A stretch of DNA of 64,000 nucleotides, from positions 226,214-290,213 of the forward strand of contig JAFUQU010000038.1 in assembly GCA_017472255.1 (NCBI GenBank), in the 5' to 3' direction. The DNA is from Clostridia bacterium (GTDB lineage: Bacteria; Bacillota; Clostridia; Oscillospirales; CAG-272). A program made the translations under genes and the position numbers. The notes beneath the pieces were generated by a model. The model worked only from the letters and a program-made list of their open reading frames with translations, had not been told where the DNA came from and did not search any database. Below, piece after piece: positions 24,955 through 36,400 of this stretch; the first letter of the stretch is position 1; each line of letters starts with the position of its first letter.

Positions 24955-26238
24955 ATGTCCTACAAAATCAATACAAATTGTGTGCAGACCGGCTACACTC
25001 CCAAAAATGGTGAGCCGCGCGTCCTGCCCATCGTACAGTCCACCACCTTCAAATACGAGTCCAGCGAACAGATGGGTCGCCTTTTCGACCTGTCCGAGAG
25101 CGGTTACTTCTATACCCGCCTTCAGAATCCCACCAACGACTCCGTTGCCGCGAAAATCTGCGCCCTTGAAGGCGGCGCTGCGGCTATGCTGACATCATCC
25201 GGTCAGGCAGCCACCTTCTTTGCGCTGTTTAATATTTTGGGCGCAGGCGACCATATCGTGGCTTCTTCCGCGATCTACGGCGGCAGCTTCAACCTGATCG
25301 CCGTCACCATGAAGCGCATGGGCGTTGAAGCCACCTTCCTCCATCCCGACGTTTCCGAGGATGAGCTGTGCGCGGCATTCCGTCCCAACACAAAGGCTGT
25401 CTTCGCCGAGACCCTGTCCAACCCGTCTCTGGTAGTGCTGGACATCGAAAAGTTCGCCCGTCAGGCTCACGCGCACGGCGTGCCGCTGATCGTAGACAAC
25501 ACCTTCCCCACGCCCATTAACTGCCGTCCCTTCGACTTCGGCGCGGATATTGTCACCCATTCCACCACCAAGTATATGGACGGTCATGCTACCGCCGTCG
25601 GCGGCGCTGTCGTTGACAGCGGCAACTTCGACTGGATGGCGCACGCCGACAAGTTCCCCGGTCTGACCACCCCCGACGAGTCCTACCACGGCGTTACCTA
25701 CGCCAAGGACTTCGGCAAGGCGGGCTACATCACCAAGGCCACCGCGCAGCTGATGCGCGACCTCGGCTCGATTCAAGCTCCGCAGAATGCATTCTATCTG
25801 AATCTGGGTCTGGAGACGCTGGCTCTGCGCGTCGAGCGTCACTGCCAGAATGCGCTGACCGTGGCGAAGTATCTGGAAGCCAGCGACAAGATTACCTGGG
25901 TCAACTATCCGGGACTTCCCTCCAACAAGTATTACGATCTGGCGCAGAAGTATATGCCGAAGGGCACCTCCGGCGTCATCTCCTTCGGCGTCAAGGGCAG
26001 CCGCGAGGACTGCACGAAGTTCATGGACAGCCTGAAGCTGGGCGCCATCGTTACCCATGTGGCCGACGCGCGAACCTGTCTGCTGCATCCGGCTTCCACC
26101 ACCCATCGCCAGATGACCGATGAACAGCTGGTTGAAGCCGGCGTCACCCCCGATTTGATCCGTCTCTCTGTTGGCATTGAGGATGTGGAGGACATCATCG
26201 CCGACATTGAGCAGGCATTGGGGATGATCGGTAAATGA
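24955..26238 (+). CDS. metY: O-acetylhomoserine sulfhydrylase / Cys-Met metabolism PLP enzyme
   Basis: 427 residues. PLP enzyme that makes homocysteine (or methionine) from O-acetylhomoserine and sulfide or methanethiol. YFYTRLQNPTNDSVAAKI, SGQAATFFALFN and the Schiff-base lysine in HSTTKYMDGHATAVGG (Lys206) define the Cys/Met-metabolism PP family. The length and FPGLTTPDESYHGVTY insertion favour MetY over MetB/MetC. AAGGAG precedes the ATG. It overlaps the following aldo/keto reductase by ATGA. No SAM riboswitch is visible in the 37-base gap upstream. Confidence 0.92.
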   Translation: MSYKINTNCVQTGYTPKNGEPRVLPIVQSTTFKYESSEQMGRLFDLSESGYFYTRLQNPTNDSVAAKICALEGGAAAMLTSSGQAATFFALFNILGAGDHIVASSAIYGGSFNLIAVTMKRMGVEATFLHPDVSEDELCAAFRPNTKAVFAETLSNPSLVVLDIEKFARQAHAHGVPLIVDNTFPTPINCRPFDFGADIVTHSTTKYMDGHATAVGGAVVDSGNFDWMAHADKFPGLTTPDESYHGVTYAKDFGKAGYITKATAQLMRDLGSIQAPQNAFYLNLGLETLALRVERHCQNALTVAKYLEASDKITWVNYPGLPSNKYYDLAQKYMPKGTSGVISFGVKGSREDCTKFMDSLKLGAIVTHVADARTCLLHPASTTHRQMTDEQLVEAGVTPDLIRLSVGIEDVEDIIADIEQALGMIGK

Positions 26239-27263
26239 AACAGATCACCCTTGGTCGCACAGGCATCACCGTACCGCAGAACGCCTTCGGCGCGCTGCCG
26301 ATTCAGCGGGACGACACCGATACCGCCGTCCGCCTGCTTCGCCGCGCCTACGAGGGCGGCATGACCTTCTTCGACACTGCCCGGGCTTACTCGGACAGCG
26401 AGGAGAAGGTGGGACTAGCGCTGTCGGATGTGCGCGATAAAATCTACATCGCCACCAAATCCGGTGCCACCGCCCCCGACGAATTAAAGCGTCAGCTTCA
26501 CACCTCCCTGACCAACCTGAAAACCGACTACATCGACATCTATCAGCTTCACTGCGCCTCCCGCTGCTATGCGCCGGGAGACGGCACCGGGCTGTACGAA
26601 TGTCTGGAGGATTTCAAGCGTCAGGGCATGATCCGCCATATCAGCATCACCGCACACAAAATTGGCGTGGCGGAAGAATGTGTCAAATCCGGTCTGTACG
26701 AAACCATGCAGTTTCCGCTGAGTTACCTCTCCGGCGAGCGTGAGACCGCACTGGTGGAACTTTGCCGTCAACACAACGTGGGCTTCATCGCTATGAAAGC
26801 GCTGGCAGGCGGTCTTATTACCAACTCGGCCGCAGCCTTCGCGTACATTTCGCAGTTCGACAATGTGCTGCCCATCTGGGGCATTCAGCGCGAAAAGGAG
26901 CTGGAGGAATGGCTCTCCTACATGGACAATCCTCCCGCCATGACCGACGAGATGCGCGCCGTCATCGACGCCGACAAAGCCGCCATGGGAGCGGATTTCT
27001 GCCGGGGCTGCGGTTACTGTATGCCCTGCCCGCAGGGGATTACGATCTGGCAGTGCGCCCGTATGTCGCTGATGCTTCGGCGCGCGCCGTCGAAGGTCTG
27101 GCTGTCCGAGCACTGGCAGGAGGAGATGAAGAAAATCGAAAGATGCATCGGCTGCGGCGCGTGCAGCAAAAAATGTCCCTATGAGCTGGATACCCCTTCG
27201 CTGCTGAAGAAGAATTACGCCGATTATCAGCGGGTTCTGGCGGGCGAGGTGCGGGTAAACTAA
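26235..27263 (+). CDS. Aldo/keto reductase with 2x[4Fe-4S] ferredoxin-like C-terminus
   Basis: 342 residues. N-terminal AKR barrel with Asp47, Tyr52 and Lys75 (FDTARAYSDSE, IATKSG) and His106 (YQLHCAS), so the tetrad is intact. The C-terminal region carries CRGCGYCMPCPQG (Cys256, 259, 262, 265) and CIGCGACSKKCPYEL (Cys304, 307, 310, 314), binding two Fe-S clusters. This fused type is common in anaerobes and links NAD(P)H or flavin-free hydride chemistry to ferredoxin-like electron flow. It starts within the metY stop codon (ATGA), so it is translationally coupled to metY. Substrate unknown. Confidence 0.92.
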   Translation: MKQITLGRTGITVPQNAFGALPIQRDDTDTAVRLLRRAYEGGMTFFDTARAYSDSEEKVGLALSDVRDKIYIATKSGATAPDELKRQLHTSLTNLKTDYIDIYQLHCASRCYAPGDGTGLYECLEDFKRQGMIRHISITAHKIGVAEECVKSGLYETMQFPLSYLSGERETALVELCRQHNVGFIAMKALAGGLITNSAAAFAYISQFDNVLPIWGIQREKELEEWLSYMDNPPAMTDEMRAVIDADKAAMGADFCRGCGYCMPCPQGITIWQCARMSLMLRRAPSKVWLSEHWQEEMKKIERCIGCGACSKKCPYELDTPSLLKKNYADYQRVLAGEVRVN

Positions 27264-27295
27264 TTTACGTGACTCGGAGAAAATAACAACATAAA

Positions 27296-28318
27296 ATGAA
27301 GAAAATCCTAATGATCGGTACCGGTGGAACAATCGCTTCCAGACAAACGAAAGACGGACTGGCACCGGGGCTGACACCTGCGGACATTTTGTCTTATATT
27401 CCTGCTGTAAAAGAAGTCTGTGAAGTCCAGACACTACAGGTCTGCAACCTCGACAGTACCAACGTGACGCCGGAACACTGGAAACTGATGGTTCACGCCG
27501 TGGAGGAAAATTACTATAAATATGACGGATTCGTCATCTGTCACGGAACGGATACGCTTGCCTATACCGCCGCCGCGCTGTCCTATATGATCCAGAATTC
27601 CGCCAAGCCGATCGTCGTCACCGGCTCTCAGAAGCCCATCAACATGGACGTGACCGACGCAAAATCCAATCTGCTGGACAGTTTTATCTATGCCGCAGAC
27701 GATGATTCCCAGAACGTGAACATCGTTTTCGACGGAAAAGTGATCGTCGGAACCCGTGCCAGAAAGGAACGGGCGAAGAGCTTCAATGCGTTTTCCAGCC
27801 TGAATTATCCGTTTCCTGCGGTGATTCAGGACGGCATGATTATCCGGTATATTCCCGAAATTCCCATCCAGGGCGACGTGCATTTTTATTATGATATGCG
27901 GGACAGCGTCTGCACTCTGAAGCTGATTCCGGGCATGAAGCCGGACATTCTGGCGTATCTGTTTGAGCATTACGACTGCATTGTGATTGAAAGTTTCGGC
28001 GTAGGCGGAATCCCGCAGACTCTGCTGGAGGTATTTTACGCCGAGATGGAAAAGTGGTCCGAACGAGGGAAATTTGTCGTCATGACCACACAGGTCGCCA
28101 ACGAAGGAAGCAACATGACGGTATACGAGGTCGGAAAAAAGGTCAAGCAGGACTTCAAGCTGATCGAAGCGTATGATATGACCTTTGAAGCGACCATTAC
28201 GAAGCTGATGTGGCTGCTCGGTCTGAAGCTGAACGATTACGACCGCATCCGGAGCAAATTCTATACCTGCATCAATCACGACACGCTGTTTTCAGAGCGT
28301 GTCGAAGCGGAATGGTGA
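27296..28318 (+). CDS. ansA: L-asparaginase (type I-like)
   Basis: 340 residues; hydrolyses asparagine to aspartate and ammonia. The first catalytic threonine is in MIGTGGTIASRQTKDG (about residue 12), and the second active-site motif is ICHGTDTLAYTAAALSYM (Thr near 83). TGSQKPINMDVTDAKSNL follows, as in AnsA. No signal peptide, so the enzyme is cytoplasmic. The RBS is poor: GGAG lies about 16 bases upstream of the ATG. Codon choice looks slightly less GC-rich than the preceding genes. A hairpin follows at 28354-28389. Confidence 0.93.
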   Translation: MKKILMIGTGGTIASRQTKDGLAPGLTPADILSYIPAVKEVCEVQTLQVCNLDSTNVTPEHWKLMVHAVEENYYKYDGFVICHGTDTLAYTAAALSYMIQNSAKPIVVTGSQKPINMDVTDAKSNLLDSFIYAADDDSQNVNIVFDGKVIVGTRARKERAKSFNAFSSLNYPFPAVIQDGMIIRYIPEIPIQGDVHFYYDMRDSVCTLKLIPGMKPDILAYLFEHYDCIVIESFGVGGIPQTLLEVFYAEMEKWSERGKFVVMTTQVANEGSNMTVYEVGKKVKQDFKLIEAYDMTFEATITKLMWLLGLKLNDYDRIRSKFYTCINHDTLFSERVEAEW

Positions 28319-28353
28319 AAAATATCGGTTCAACCAAGCTCGCGTTAATCAAA

Positions 28354-28389
28354 AAATCGACGATTATAGTATTCTGTAATCGTCGATTT
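28354..28389 (+). terminator. Probable terminator after asparaginase
   Basis: AAATCGACGATTA (28354-28366) and TAATCGTCGATTT (28377-28389) pair perfectly around a 10-base loop; the T-tract is short. Confidence 0.6.
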
Positions 28390-28542
28390 GCCGTTTCTGC
28401 GAAAAACCTTCAAAAACTCTTTGAAAATTTACAATTTTTCATAGCAATTTTTGAAAAAATATTGTATACTAATAGTATGTATGCTTATATATCATCCAAC
28501 ATCATTTTATGAAATACAGTACAGTATACGGAGAGGAACATA

Positions 28543-31332
28543 ATGGGAATTATAGATAAAGTTTTTGGCACCTACAGCCAGCGCCAGATCAAAAAGCTCA
28601 TGCCGATTGTGGACAAGATCGAAGCGCTCGCACCTGAATATAAGGCAATGAGCGACGCCGAGCTGCGCGCCATGACCGATAAATTCAAGGCTCGCCTTGC
28701 ACCCGGCACTGAATCGCTGGACGACATTCTGCCCGAAGCCTTCGCCGCAGTCCGTGAGGCCGCCGACCGCGTCATCGGCAAGCGCCCCTTCAAGGTGCAG
28801 CTGCTGGGCGGCATTATCCTGCATCAGGGACGCATCGCCGAAATGAAGACCGGTGAAGGTAAAACGCTAGTTGCTACCCTTCCCGCCTACCTGAACGCCC
28901 TCAAGGGCGAGGGCGTCCATATTGTCACGGTCAACGACTATCTGGCAAAGCGCGACAGCGAGGAAATGGGCAAGGTTTACGGCTTCCTCGGGCTGACCAC
29001 CGGTCTGGTCGTCCACGATCAGACGAAGGAAGCCAAGCAGCGCGCCTATAACGCCGACATCACCTACGGCACCAACAACGAATTCGGCTTCGACTACCTG
29101 CGTGACAACATGGTCACCTACAAGGAACAGCTTGTACAGCGCGGACACGCCTTCGCCATCGTGGACGAGGTGGACTCGATCCTCATCGACGAAGCCCGCA
29201 CGCCACTGATCATTTCGGGTGCCGGCGCAAAATCCACCGATCTTTACGACAAGGCGGACAAGTTCGTGCGCACGCTGAAAAAGTTCGTCATCAAGGAGCT
29301 GGACGATAAGGAGCTGAACGAGGAAATCGACGCCGACTACATCGTGGATGAAAAGGCGAAGAACGTCACCCTCACCCAAAGCGGCATTAAGAAGGCGGAG
29401 GAATACTTCAACCTTGAAAACCTCTCCGATCCCGAAAACTCCACGCTTTCCCATCACATCAATCAGGCCATCAAGGCACACGGCTCCATGCAGCGGGACG
29501 TAAACTACATCGTTAAGGACGGCGAGGTGCTGATCGTTGACGAGTTCACCGGACGTGTTATGCCCGGACGCCGCTATTCGGATGGTCTGCATCAGGCCAT
29601 CGAAGCCAAGGAGCGGGTCAACATCCAGAAGGAGACCAAGACGCTGGCTACCATCACCTTCCAGAACTTCTTCCGCCTTTACAAGAAGCTGTCCGGTATG
29701 ACCGGTACGGCGCTGACCGAGGAAAACGAGTTCCGCGAAATCTACGCGCTGGACGTGGTGGAGGTTCCCACCAACAAGCCCATGATCCGTATCGACCAGA
29801 CCGACGTGGTTTACAAGACGATCAACGGAAAATACAACGCCATCGTGGAGCAGATCAAAGCCTGCCACGAAAAAGGACAGCCGGTGCTGGTAGGTACGGT
29901 CTCCATTGAAAAATCGGAGGAACTGTCCAAAAAGCTGAAGCTGAACGGCATTCCCCACACGGTGCTGAACGCAAAATATCACGAAAAAGAAGCAGAGATC
30001 GTCGCACAGGCAGGTAAGCTGGGCGCAGTGACCATCTCCACCAACATGGCCGGACGCGGTACGGATATCATGCTGGGCGGCAACGCCGAATTCCTTGCCA
30101 AGAACGATCTGCGCCGCATGGGCTATGAGGAGCCGGTCATCGCACTGGCTACCGGCTCGTCCAACGAGGTGGAGGATATCGTACTGGAAGCCCGCGAAAA
30201 GTTCAGGGAAGCTCTCGCCAAGCACAAGGCTGAAATCGCTCCCGAGGCGGACAAGGTTCGCGAGGCGGGCGGTCTGTATATCCTGGGCACCGAGCGCCAC
30301 GAGAGCCGCCGTATCGACAACCAGCTGCGCGGTCGTTCCGGACGTCAGGGCGACCCCGGCGAATCGAGGTTCTTCCTGTCGCTGGAGGACGATCTGATGC
30401 GTCTGTTCGGCTCCGAGCGGGTTATGGGCGCGGTAGAAAAGCTGGGTCTGGAAGAGGACCAGCCCATCGACGCCGCCATCCTGTCGGGCGCCATCGAGGG
30501 CGCGCAGAAGCGTCTGGAGGATCAGAACTTCCAGCGCCGCAAGAACGTGCTGAACTACGACGACGTAATGAATCAGCAGCGCACCATCATCTACAAGCAG
30601 CGCCACGACGTGCTGGACGGCGCGGACATCAGCAAAACCGTCCGCGGCATGGTTGACGAGACCATCGACACCACGGTAGACAACATGACCGTCTCGGATG
30701 TTCCGGCTGAATGGAACCTCGACGGTCTGCGCAACTACTTCTTTGGCCTGCTCTGCAATCAGGAAGATTTCAAGTACAGCGACGAGGAGCTGGGCAAGCT
30801 GAAGCGCGATGACCTGAAAAAGCTCCTGCACGAGCGCGCCGACGCTCTCTACGCCAGCAAGGAAGAAACCTTCGGCGAGCAGATGCGCGAAATCGAGCGT
30901 GTGGTGCTGCTGCGCGCCGTGGACACCAACTGGATGAACCACATCGACGCCATGGACGACCTGCGCGGCTCCATCGGTCTTCAGGCTTACGCACAGCGCA
31001 ACCCTATTAACGAATACCGTCTCACCGGCGCAGATATGTTCGACGACATGATCGCCCAGATCCGCGAGGACACCATGCGCATGATTCTGTCGGTGGTTCC
31101 CCGCCAGCAGGCCGAGATCAAGCGCGAGGAAGTGGCAAAAGCCACATCCGAGGGCTTTGCGGGCGGTCAGAGACGTCCCGTAAGCAGCGGTTCTTCCGCC
31201 GCCACCGGCGTGGTCAGCGCGGGTGCGGGCGCATCCTCCGCCAAAAAGGTGGGACGCAACGATCCCTGCCCCTGCGGAAGCGGCAAGAAATACAAAAAGT
31301 GCTGCGGCAGCGGTATCTCTGAGCAGCAGTAA
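28543..31332 (+). CDS. secA: Preprotein translocase ATPase SecA
   Basis: 929 residues; motor of the SecYEG export channel. Walker A is [13 protein letters not shown] (about residues 98-110) and the DEAD-type Walker B is in [34 protein letters not shown] and [20 protein letters not shown] belong to the second motor domain. The C-terminus has a Ser/Ala/Gly-rich linker and the zinc-binding SecB/ribosome tail [21 protein letters not shown] precedes the ATG. Full length for a Gram-positive SecA1 with zinc tail. Confidence 0.98.
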   Translation: MGIIDKVFGTYSQRQIKKLMPIVDKIEALAPEYKAMSDAELRAMTDKFKARLAPGTESLDDILPEAFAAVREAADRVIGKRPFKVQLLGGIILHQGRIAEMKTGEGKTLVATLPAYLNALKGEGVHIVTVNDYLAKRDSEEMGKVYGFLGLTTGLVVHDQTKEAKQRAYNADITYGTNNEFGFDYLRDNMVTYKEQLVQRGHAFAIVDEVDSILIDEARTPLIISGAGAKSTDLYDKADKFVRTLKKFVIKELDDKELNEEIDADYIVDEKAKNVTLTQSGIKKAEEYFNLENLSDPENSTLSHHINQAIKAHGSMQRDVNYIVKDGEVLIVDEFTGRVMPGRRYSDGLHQAIEAKERVNIQKETKTLATITFQNFFRLYKKLSGMTGTALTEENEFREIYALDVVEVPTNKPMIRIDQTDVVYKTINGKYNAIVEQIKACHEKGQPVLVGTVSIEKSEELSKKLKLNGIPHTVLNAKYHEKEAEIVAQAGKLGAVTISTNMAGRGTDIMLGGNAEFLAKNDLRRMGYEEPVIALATGSSNEVEDIVLEAREKFREALAKHKAEIAPEADKVREAGGLYILGTERHESRRIDNQLRGRSGRQGDPGESRFFLSLEDDLMRLFGSERVMGAVEKLGLEEDQPIDAAILSGAIEGAQKRLEDQNFQRRKNVLNYDDVMNQQRTIIYKQRHDVLDGADISKTVRGMVDETIDTTVDNMTVSDVPAEWNLDGLRNYFFGLLCNQEDFKYSDEELGKLKRDDLKKLLHERADALYASKEETFGEQMREIERVVLLRAVDTNWMNHIDAMDDLRGSIGLQAYAQRNPINEYRLTGADMFDDMIAQIREDTMRMILSVVPRQQAEIKREEVAKATSEGFAGGQRRPVSSGSSAATGVVSAGAGASSAKKVGRNDPCPCGSGKKYKKCCGSGISEQQ

Positions 31333-31353
31333 AAATGAGAAGCTCCCCCCTGT

Positions 31354-31377
31354 CATATGCGGCGTAAGCCGCATATG
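31354..31377. other. Perfect hairpin after secA
   Basis: CATATGCGGC-GTAA-GCCGCATATG, with an outer GCTCC/GGAGC pairing (31342-31346 and 31382-31386). No T-tract, so RNA stabilisation or processing is as likely as termination before the next membrane protein gene. Confidence 0.5.
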
Positions 31378-31414
31378 CTGAGGAGCACTCTGTAAAAGCA
31401 AGGAAATAATACAT

Positions 31415-32059
31415 ATGGGCTTCGGACTCCTGTTTATCGGATACTTTTTTTTCCTGAATCTCCCCATGCGGGGAATCGATATCCTGCCGGATTTTGTCGG
31501 TTGTCTGCTGATGCTGTCGGCGCTGCGCAGCCTAACCCGCCACTGTCCCTCCAATCAGGGCTTTGCGCGGGCACGCACCGTAACCCTTGGCATGGGCGTT
31601 CTGTCGCTGGCCAATCTTTTCACGCAGATCGCCGGACTATCCGCCAATGTTCCCGATATCTTCACGAGGGTGCTGGCTATATGCTACAGTCTCGTTGTCC
31701 TCGTTTGGCATATCTTCCTGCTGATGGGCATTTATGAGCTTGCTCTTGCGGTTGATCTGCCCAAGCTGGCGGGACGCACGCGGCGGATTCTGACGCTGAC
31801 CGTCATCTATTACGTTCTTCAGCTGCTGTCCTCATCGGGACTGCTCAAGCTCATCACGGGCATGACCGAGACACCGGAGATGGCGCTTTCCTTAATCAAT
31901 CTGGCGCTCTATCTGCTGGGACTAGTGTGGCTGTTCTGCACTGCCGCCCTGATCTTCACCTGCTATATGCGCATCTGTCTGGAGGGCGACGAGGATATGC
32001 CCGAGCATGAGGATCTGTACGACAAAACCATGAGCTGGATTAAAAGCAAGAAAAAATAA
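31415..32059 (+). CDS. Integral membrane protein with LPDFVG motif
   Basis: 214 residues, about six membrane spans, no signal peptide cleavage site, C-terminal charged tail. Its first helices carry RGIDILPDFVGCLLMLSALRSL. The next gene repeats the same pattern, which suggests a small family. AAGGAAATAATACAT precedes the ATG. I do not recognise a named family. Position between secA and the paralogue suggests an envelope role, but that is inference. Confidence 0.6.
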   Translation: MGFGLLFIGYFFFLNLPMRGIDILPDFVGCLLMLSALRSLTRHCPSNQGFARARTVTLGMGVLSLANLFTQIAGLSANVPDIFTRVLAICYSLVVLVWHIFLLMGIYELALAVDLPKLAGRTRRILTLTVIYYVLQLLSSSGLLKLITGMTETPEMALSLINLALYLLGLVWLFCTAALIFTCYMRICLEGDEDMPEHEDLYDKTMSWIKSKKK

Positions 32060-32077
32060 AATGCCGGAGGTATGCGA

Positions 32078-33460
32078 ATGATAACAACCACTGAAAACGC
32101 CGCCGTCCCAAATCAACGGACAAAGAAAAAAGAAACGCTGACCAAAAAGATGGGCATCGGCAGCTTTATTGCCACCGTCATCTTCCTATTCAATCCCTGC
32201 ATCAACATTATCGACGTCCTGCCCGATTTCTTCGGGTATCTCTTTCTGCTGCACGCACTGTCAACCTGGGCCGATCTCTGTCCCGGCATCGCAGACGCCG
32301 TACAGGGACTGGGCAAGCTGCGCTGGTTCATGCTGCTGAAAATGTTCGCCATGATACTTGTTCCGCTGAATGACGATACAGCAGTGCTGGTTCTGACCTT
32401 TGGCTTCCTCATCATTGAAGCAATTTATCTCTATCCGGCTATCGGTCGTATCTTCGACGGCTTTGAATATTTCGCTACCCGCTATAACGGCCGGGCGGTT
32501 TACAAGAACTATAAAAACGTGCGCACGCTCACATATGCGTTCTATGTCTGCAAGAGCGTATTTACGCTGCTTCCCGAGCTGTGCTCCCTGTCCTCCTTTG
32601 ATTATTCGGGTTACGTCACCTCCGGCGTGCAGATTGACTATGGAAACTACAAATCGGCGCTGGTTATCGTAGGCGTCTTTCTGACCACCCTGCTGGGCAT
32701 TGCATGGCTCATTAACATCATCCCCTACATCCGCCGCATCGGCCGCGAAACCGACTTTCTCGAAAAGGTCGCACGCGACTATGACCGCACCGTCACGGAC
32801 AACGTGGGGCTGGTTTTCCGCCGCGCTCTGCGTCTGGTCATCACCCTTATCATTGCAAGCTTTGCGTTCTTCCCCAATCTGTGGCTGGATGAAATCAACG
32901 TGATTCCCACCTTCGTGGGCGCAATTTTCCTCATCGCCGCCATGAAGAAGCTCAGCCGCTTCTCAACCGGCACCCGTCCAGCTGTGATTGCTTCGGTGAT
33001 CTTCGCCGCAGTATCTTTTGTTTCCTATGTCGCTTCTCTGCTCTTCTCGGGCTTTTACGGGCTGTCCAGCATTGAGTACAAATATGAGGCTTATGAGCTG
33101 TTCAATCTGACCCGCGTGCTCTCCATCATCGAGTATGTGGCCATGGCTGTCTGCCTCTGGCTGGTCTTCGCGGAACTCCGCAAGCTGATCAAAATGCATC
33201 TCGGTCCCGATCCCGACATCACCGACCGCAGGCTCACCGCCATCTACGCCGATCAGCAGTATGAGGCTGACCGCAGCATCATCGCCGGTCTCATCGGCGC
33301 GGTGATCATGCTGCTGACCAACATCGTCTACCTGATTCTGCGTGCCGATATCGTGCGCGACTACTGGCTGCTTCCCTTCATCGTCACCGGCATCTGGTTT
33401 ATTTATATGATCAGTACGCTTAACCAGCTGTATGATCAAATCGAATACAAATATATGTGA
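32078..33460 (+). CDS. Larger paralogous membrane protein with duplicated LPDF motif
   Basis: About 460 residues from the ATG at 32078 (GGAGG 7 bases upstream; the ATG at 32072 is too close). The protein looks like two copies of the preceding fold: IDVLPDFFGYLFLLHALSTW in the first half and EINVIPTFVGAIFLIAAMKKL in the second. Multiple spans surround a cytoplasmic loop (KNYKNVRTLTYAFYV). It lies 18 bases after its shorter relative and 8 bases before the GH106-like gene. Unknown function; internal duplication is the main clue. Confidence 0.6.
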   Translation: MITTTENAAVPNQRTKKKETLTKKMGIGSFIATVIFLFNPCINIIDVLPDFFGYLFLLHALSTWADLCPGIADAVQGLGKLRWFMLLKMFAMILVPLNDDTAVLVLTFGFLIIEAIYLYPAIGRIFDGFEYFATRYNGRAVYKNYKNVRTLTYAFYVCKSVFTLLPELCSLSSFDYSGYVTSGVQIDYGNYKSALVIVGVFLTTLLGIAWLINIIPYIRRIGRETDFLEKVARDYDRTVTDNVGLVFRRALRLVITLIIASFAFFPNLWLDEINVIPTFVGAIFLIAAMKKLSRFSTGTRPAVIASVIFAAVSFVSYVASLLFSGFYGLSSIEYKYEAYELFNLTRVLSIIEYVAMAVCLWLVFAELRKLIKMHLGPDPDITDRRLTAIYADQQYEADRSIIAGLIGAVIMLLTNIVYLILRADIVRDYWLLPFIVTGIWFIYMISTLNQLYDQIEYKYM

Positions 33461-33467
33461 GGTACCT

Positions 33468-36400
33468 ATGGACATCATCAAAGACCTGGAAAATCCCTCG
33501 TCCGAATATCGCGGACATCCCTTCTGGTCATGGAACGACAAGCTCTCCCCTGAGGAGCTGCGCTGGCAGATTCGGGAAATGAAGCGTGTTGGTCTGGGCG
33601 GCTATTTCATGCACGCCCGCGGCGGACTCATCACCGAATACCTGTCTGACGACTGGTTTGACTGCATCAACGCCTGTGTAGATGAAGGCAAGAAAACCGG
33701 CATGGAATCCTGGAGCTATGACGAAAACGGCTGGCCTTCCGGTTTCGGCGGCGGCATCGTTTCCGGCATGGGAGACCGCTACCACGTGCGCTGGCTGGTC
33801 TGCAAAAAGTACGACGGCACCACGCCTGAGGGCAAGCTTCTGGGCTTCTACGGCATCAGTGACAAGACCTGCCGTCCTCTGGGTATGAAGATCCGCGCCG
33901 CTAAGGCAGCCGCCAAAGCGGACGAGGAAATCTACTACGTCACCCACGAGAAGAACGTCAACTATGTTGATATTCTGAATCCGGCGGTGGTCAAGGCCTT
34001 CATCAAGTGTACTTATGATGTTTACGCCAAAAAGCTGGGCGGAGACTTGGGCGGCGCCGCAATGCCCGGCTTCTTCACCGACGAGCCGCAGTTCGCCCGT
34101 TCCAAGACGCCCTGGTCGTATGTGCTTCCGCAGGAGTTCTACAAGACCAACGGCTACGACATTCACGAAAAGCTGCCCCTGCTCTTCCTCGAGCGTGAGG
34201 GCTATGAAAAGTTCCGCTTTGATTTCTGGCGGGTTGTCAGCAGACTGTACACCGAGTCCTTCGGCAAACAGATTTACGACTGGTGCTGTAAGCATAACTG
34301 CCAGTTCACCGGTCACGCCATGATGGAGGACAACCTGTTCTGCCAGATGTCCTGCACCGCCGGTGTCATGCCACTGTACGAGTATATGCACATTCCGGGC
34401 ATGGACTGGCTGGGACGCCAGATCGCCAGCCCGCTGATTCCCAAGCAGGTGGGTTCCGTTGCCAAGCAGCTGGGCAAGAAGCTGGTTCTCTCCGAGACAT
34501 TCGCCCTCTGCGGCTGGGATGTGAGCTTCGAGGAGCTGAAGTGGATCGCCGAATGGCAGTATCTGAATGGCATCAACTTCATGTGCCAGCATCTGGAGGG
34601 CTATTCCATCCGCGGTCTGCGTAAGCGCGACTATCCGCCGTCCATGTTCTATCAGTCGCCATGGTGGGATGATTACAAGGGCTTCAACGATTACTTCGCC
34701 CGTTTGGGCAAGCTGATCGCCTGCTCGGAGGAAGTGGCGGACGTGCTGCTGCTCCATCCGATGCACACCGGTTACATCGCTTACAACGGCACCAACAGCC
34801 CTGCTATTCAGAAATATGACCGTGATCTGTTGGGGGCGCTCCATCTGCTGTCGGGCAACCACGTGGGCTATCATCTGGGCGATGAGATCATTATCAGAAA
34901 CCACGGCTCCGTGGAAGGCGACAGCTTCAAGGTCGGTCTCTGCTCCTACAAGACGGTTATACTGCCGTCCATGTTGACGCTTGACGCAAAAACCTTCGAG
35001 CTTCTGCGCGAATTCGCAGCCAACGGCGGCAAAATCTACGCGCTGGGTGAGAAGCCCACGCTGGTGGACGGTCTGTATTCCGAAGAACTGGTCGAGCTTA
35101 TGAAGGGCGTGGAGTCTGTTCCCGTGAACGACGATGAACTGACCGTTTCTATGCTGACAAAGCTGGGGCTGAAGAAGCTCACTGTCTCCGACCGCAACAG
35201 CGAGCTGCACAATATTCACTGCCGCGTCAATCTGCTGGAGGACGGCACAAAGGCTTACTTCTTTCAGAATCAGGATCGAGAGCACGCCTTCGACGCCAAG
35301 GTTATCCTTGACACCGACGCGGACGCCGTTGAGCTTTCTCTGGTGGATATGAACGTCACCGCGCCCGATGCCATCAAATCCGATGGCAAAACGGTGCTTT
35401 ACCTGCACTTTGAGCCGATGCAGTCCCATCTGATTCTCGCAGGCGAGGTTCTGCCTGAAATCACCGTTAAGACGAAGCCGGCATTTAACCTGCCTCTCTC
35501 CCACAGCTGGCGTCTGGACGGCGGCGACGACAACGCGCTGACGCTGGACACCTGCCAGTACATCCTTGGCGAGGGCGATGAATACTCCGAGCCGTGCAAC
35601 ATTCTGGACGTCATGGAGCGTCTGCTGGCGGCGCGTGCCAATGATAAGCTGAAGCTGCGCTTCACCTTTGAGGTGGACAGCTCCGCCCGCCTGTCGGTTA
35701 TGAAGAGCTTCCGCCTGATTTCCGAGCTGACCGAAGAATTTACTATTACCGTCAACGGCAAGCCCGTAGTCTGGGACGGCAAGTCCTGGTGGAAGGACAA
35801 GGCCTTCAAGGCTTACGATATCGGCGGTCTGGTCAAGACCGGCTGCAACGAGATTATCGTGGACGGTTCCTTCTATCAGCGTGAGAAGGTCTATCAGGTG
35901 CTGTTCGGAAAGAACGTTCTGGAGACTGAGCGCAACAAGCTGACCTACGACACCGAGCTGGAAAGCCTCTACCTCGTTGGCGATTTCAGCGTTTACTCCA
36001 AGTCCGGCTACACCGAAGGTGTACGCCGCGCAACCTTCACTGAGGGCGGCTTTGTTATCACCGACCGCAACACCGAGTTTGTCGGCGGCAACATCGTAAA
36101 GCAAGGCTATCCCTTCTTCGCGGGACGCATCCGTCTGGCGCAGGACGTGAAGATCAAGAAATCCTGGGGCAAGCGGATTGCCGTGAAGATTTCCAAGCCT
36201 TACGCGGCGCTGGCCAAGGTTTACGTCAACGATCGGTTCGTGAAGACGCTCATGTGGTCGGATTACACCGCCGACATCAGCGATTTCGTGAAGCCCGGCG
36301 AGACCGTGAAGATTACGCTGGAGCTGGTCATCGGCAACCGCAATCTGCTGGGTCCGCACCACAATCCCCAAGGTGAAAGCTACGGCGTATCCCCGCACAG

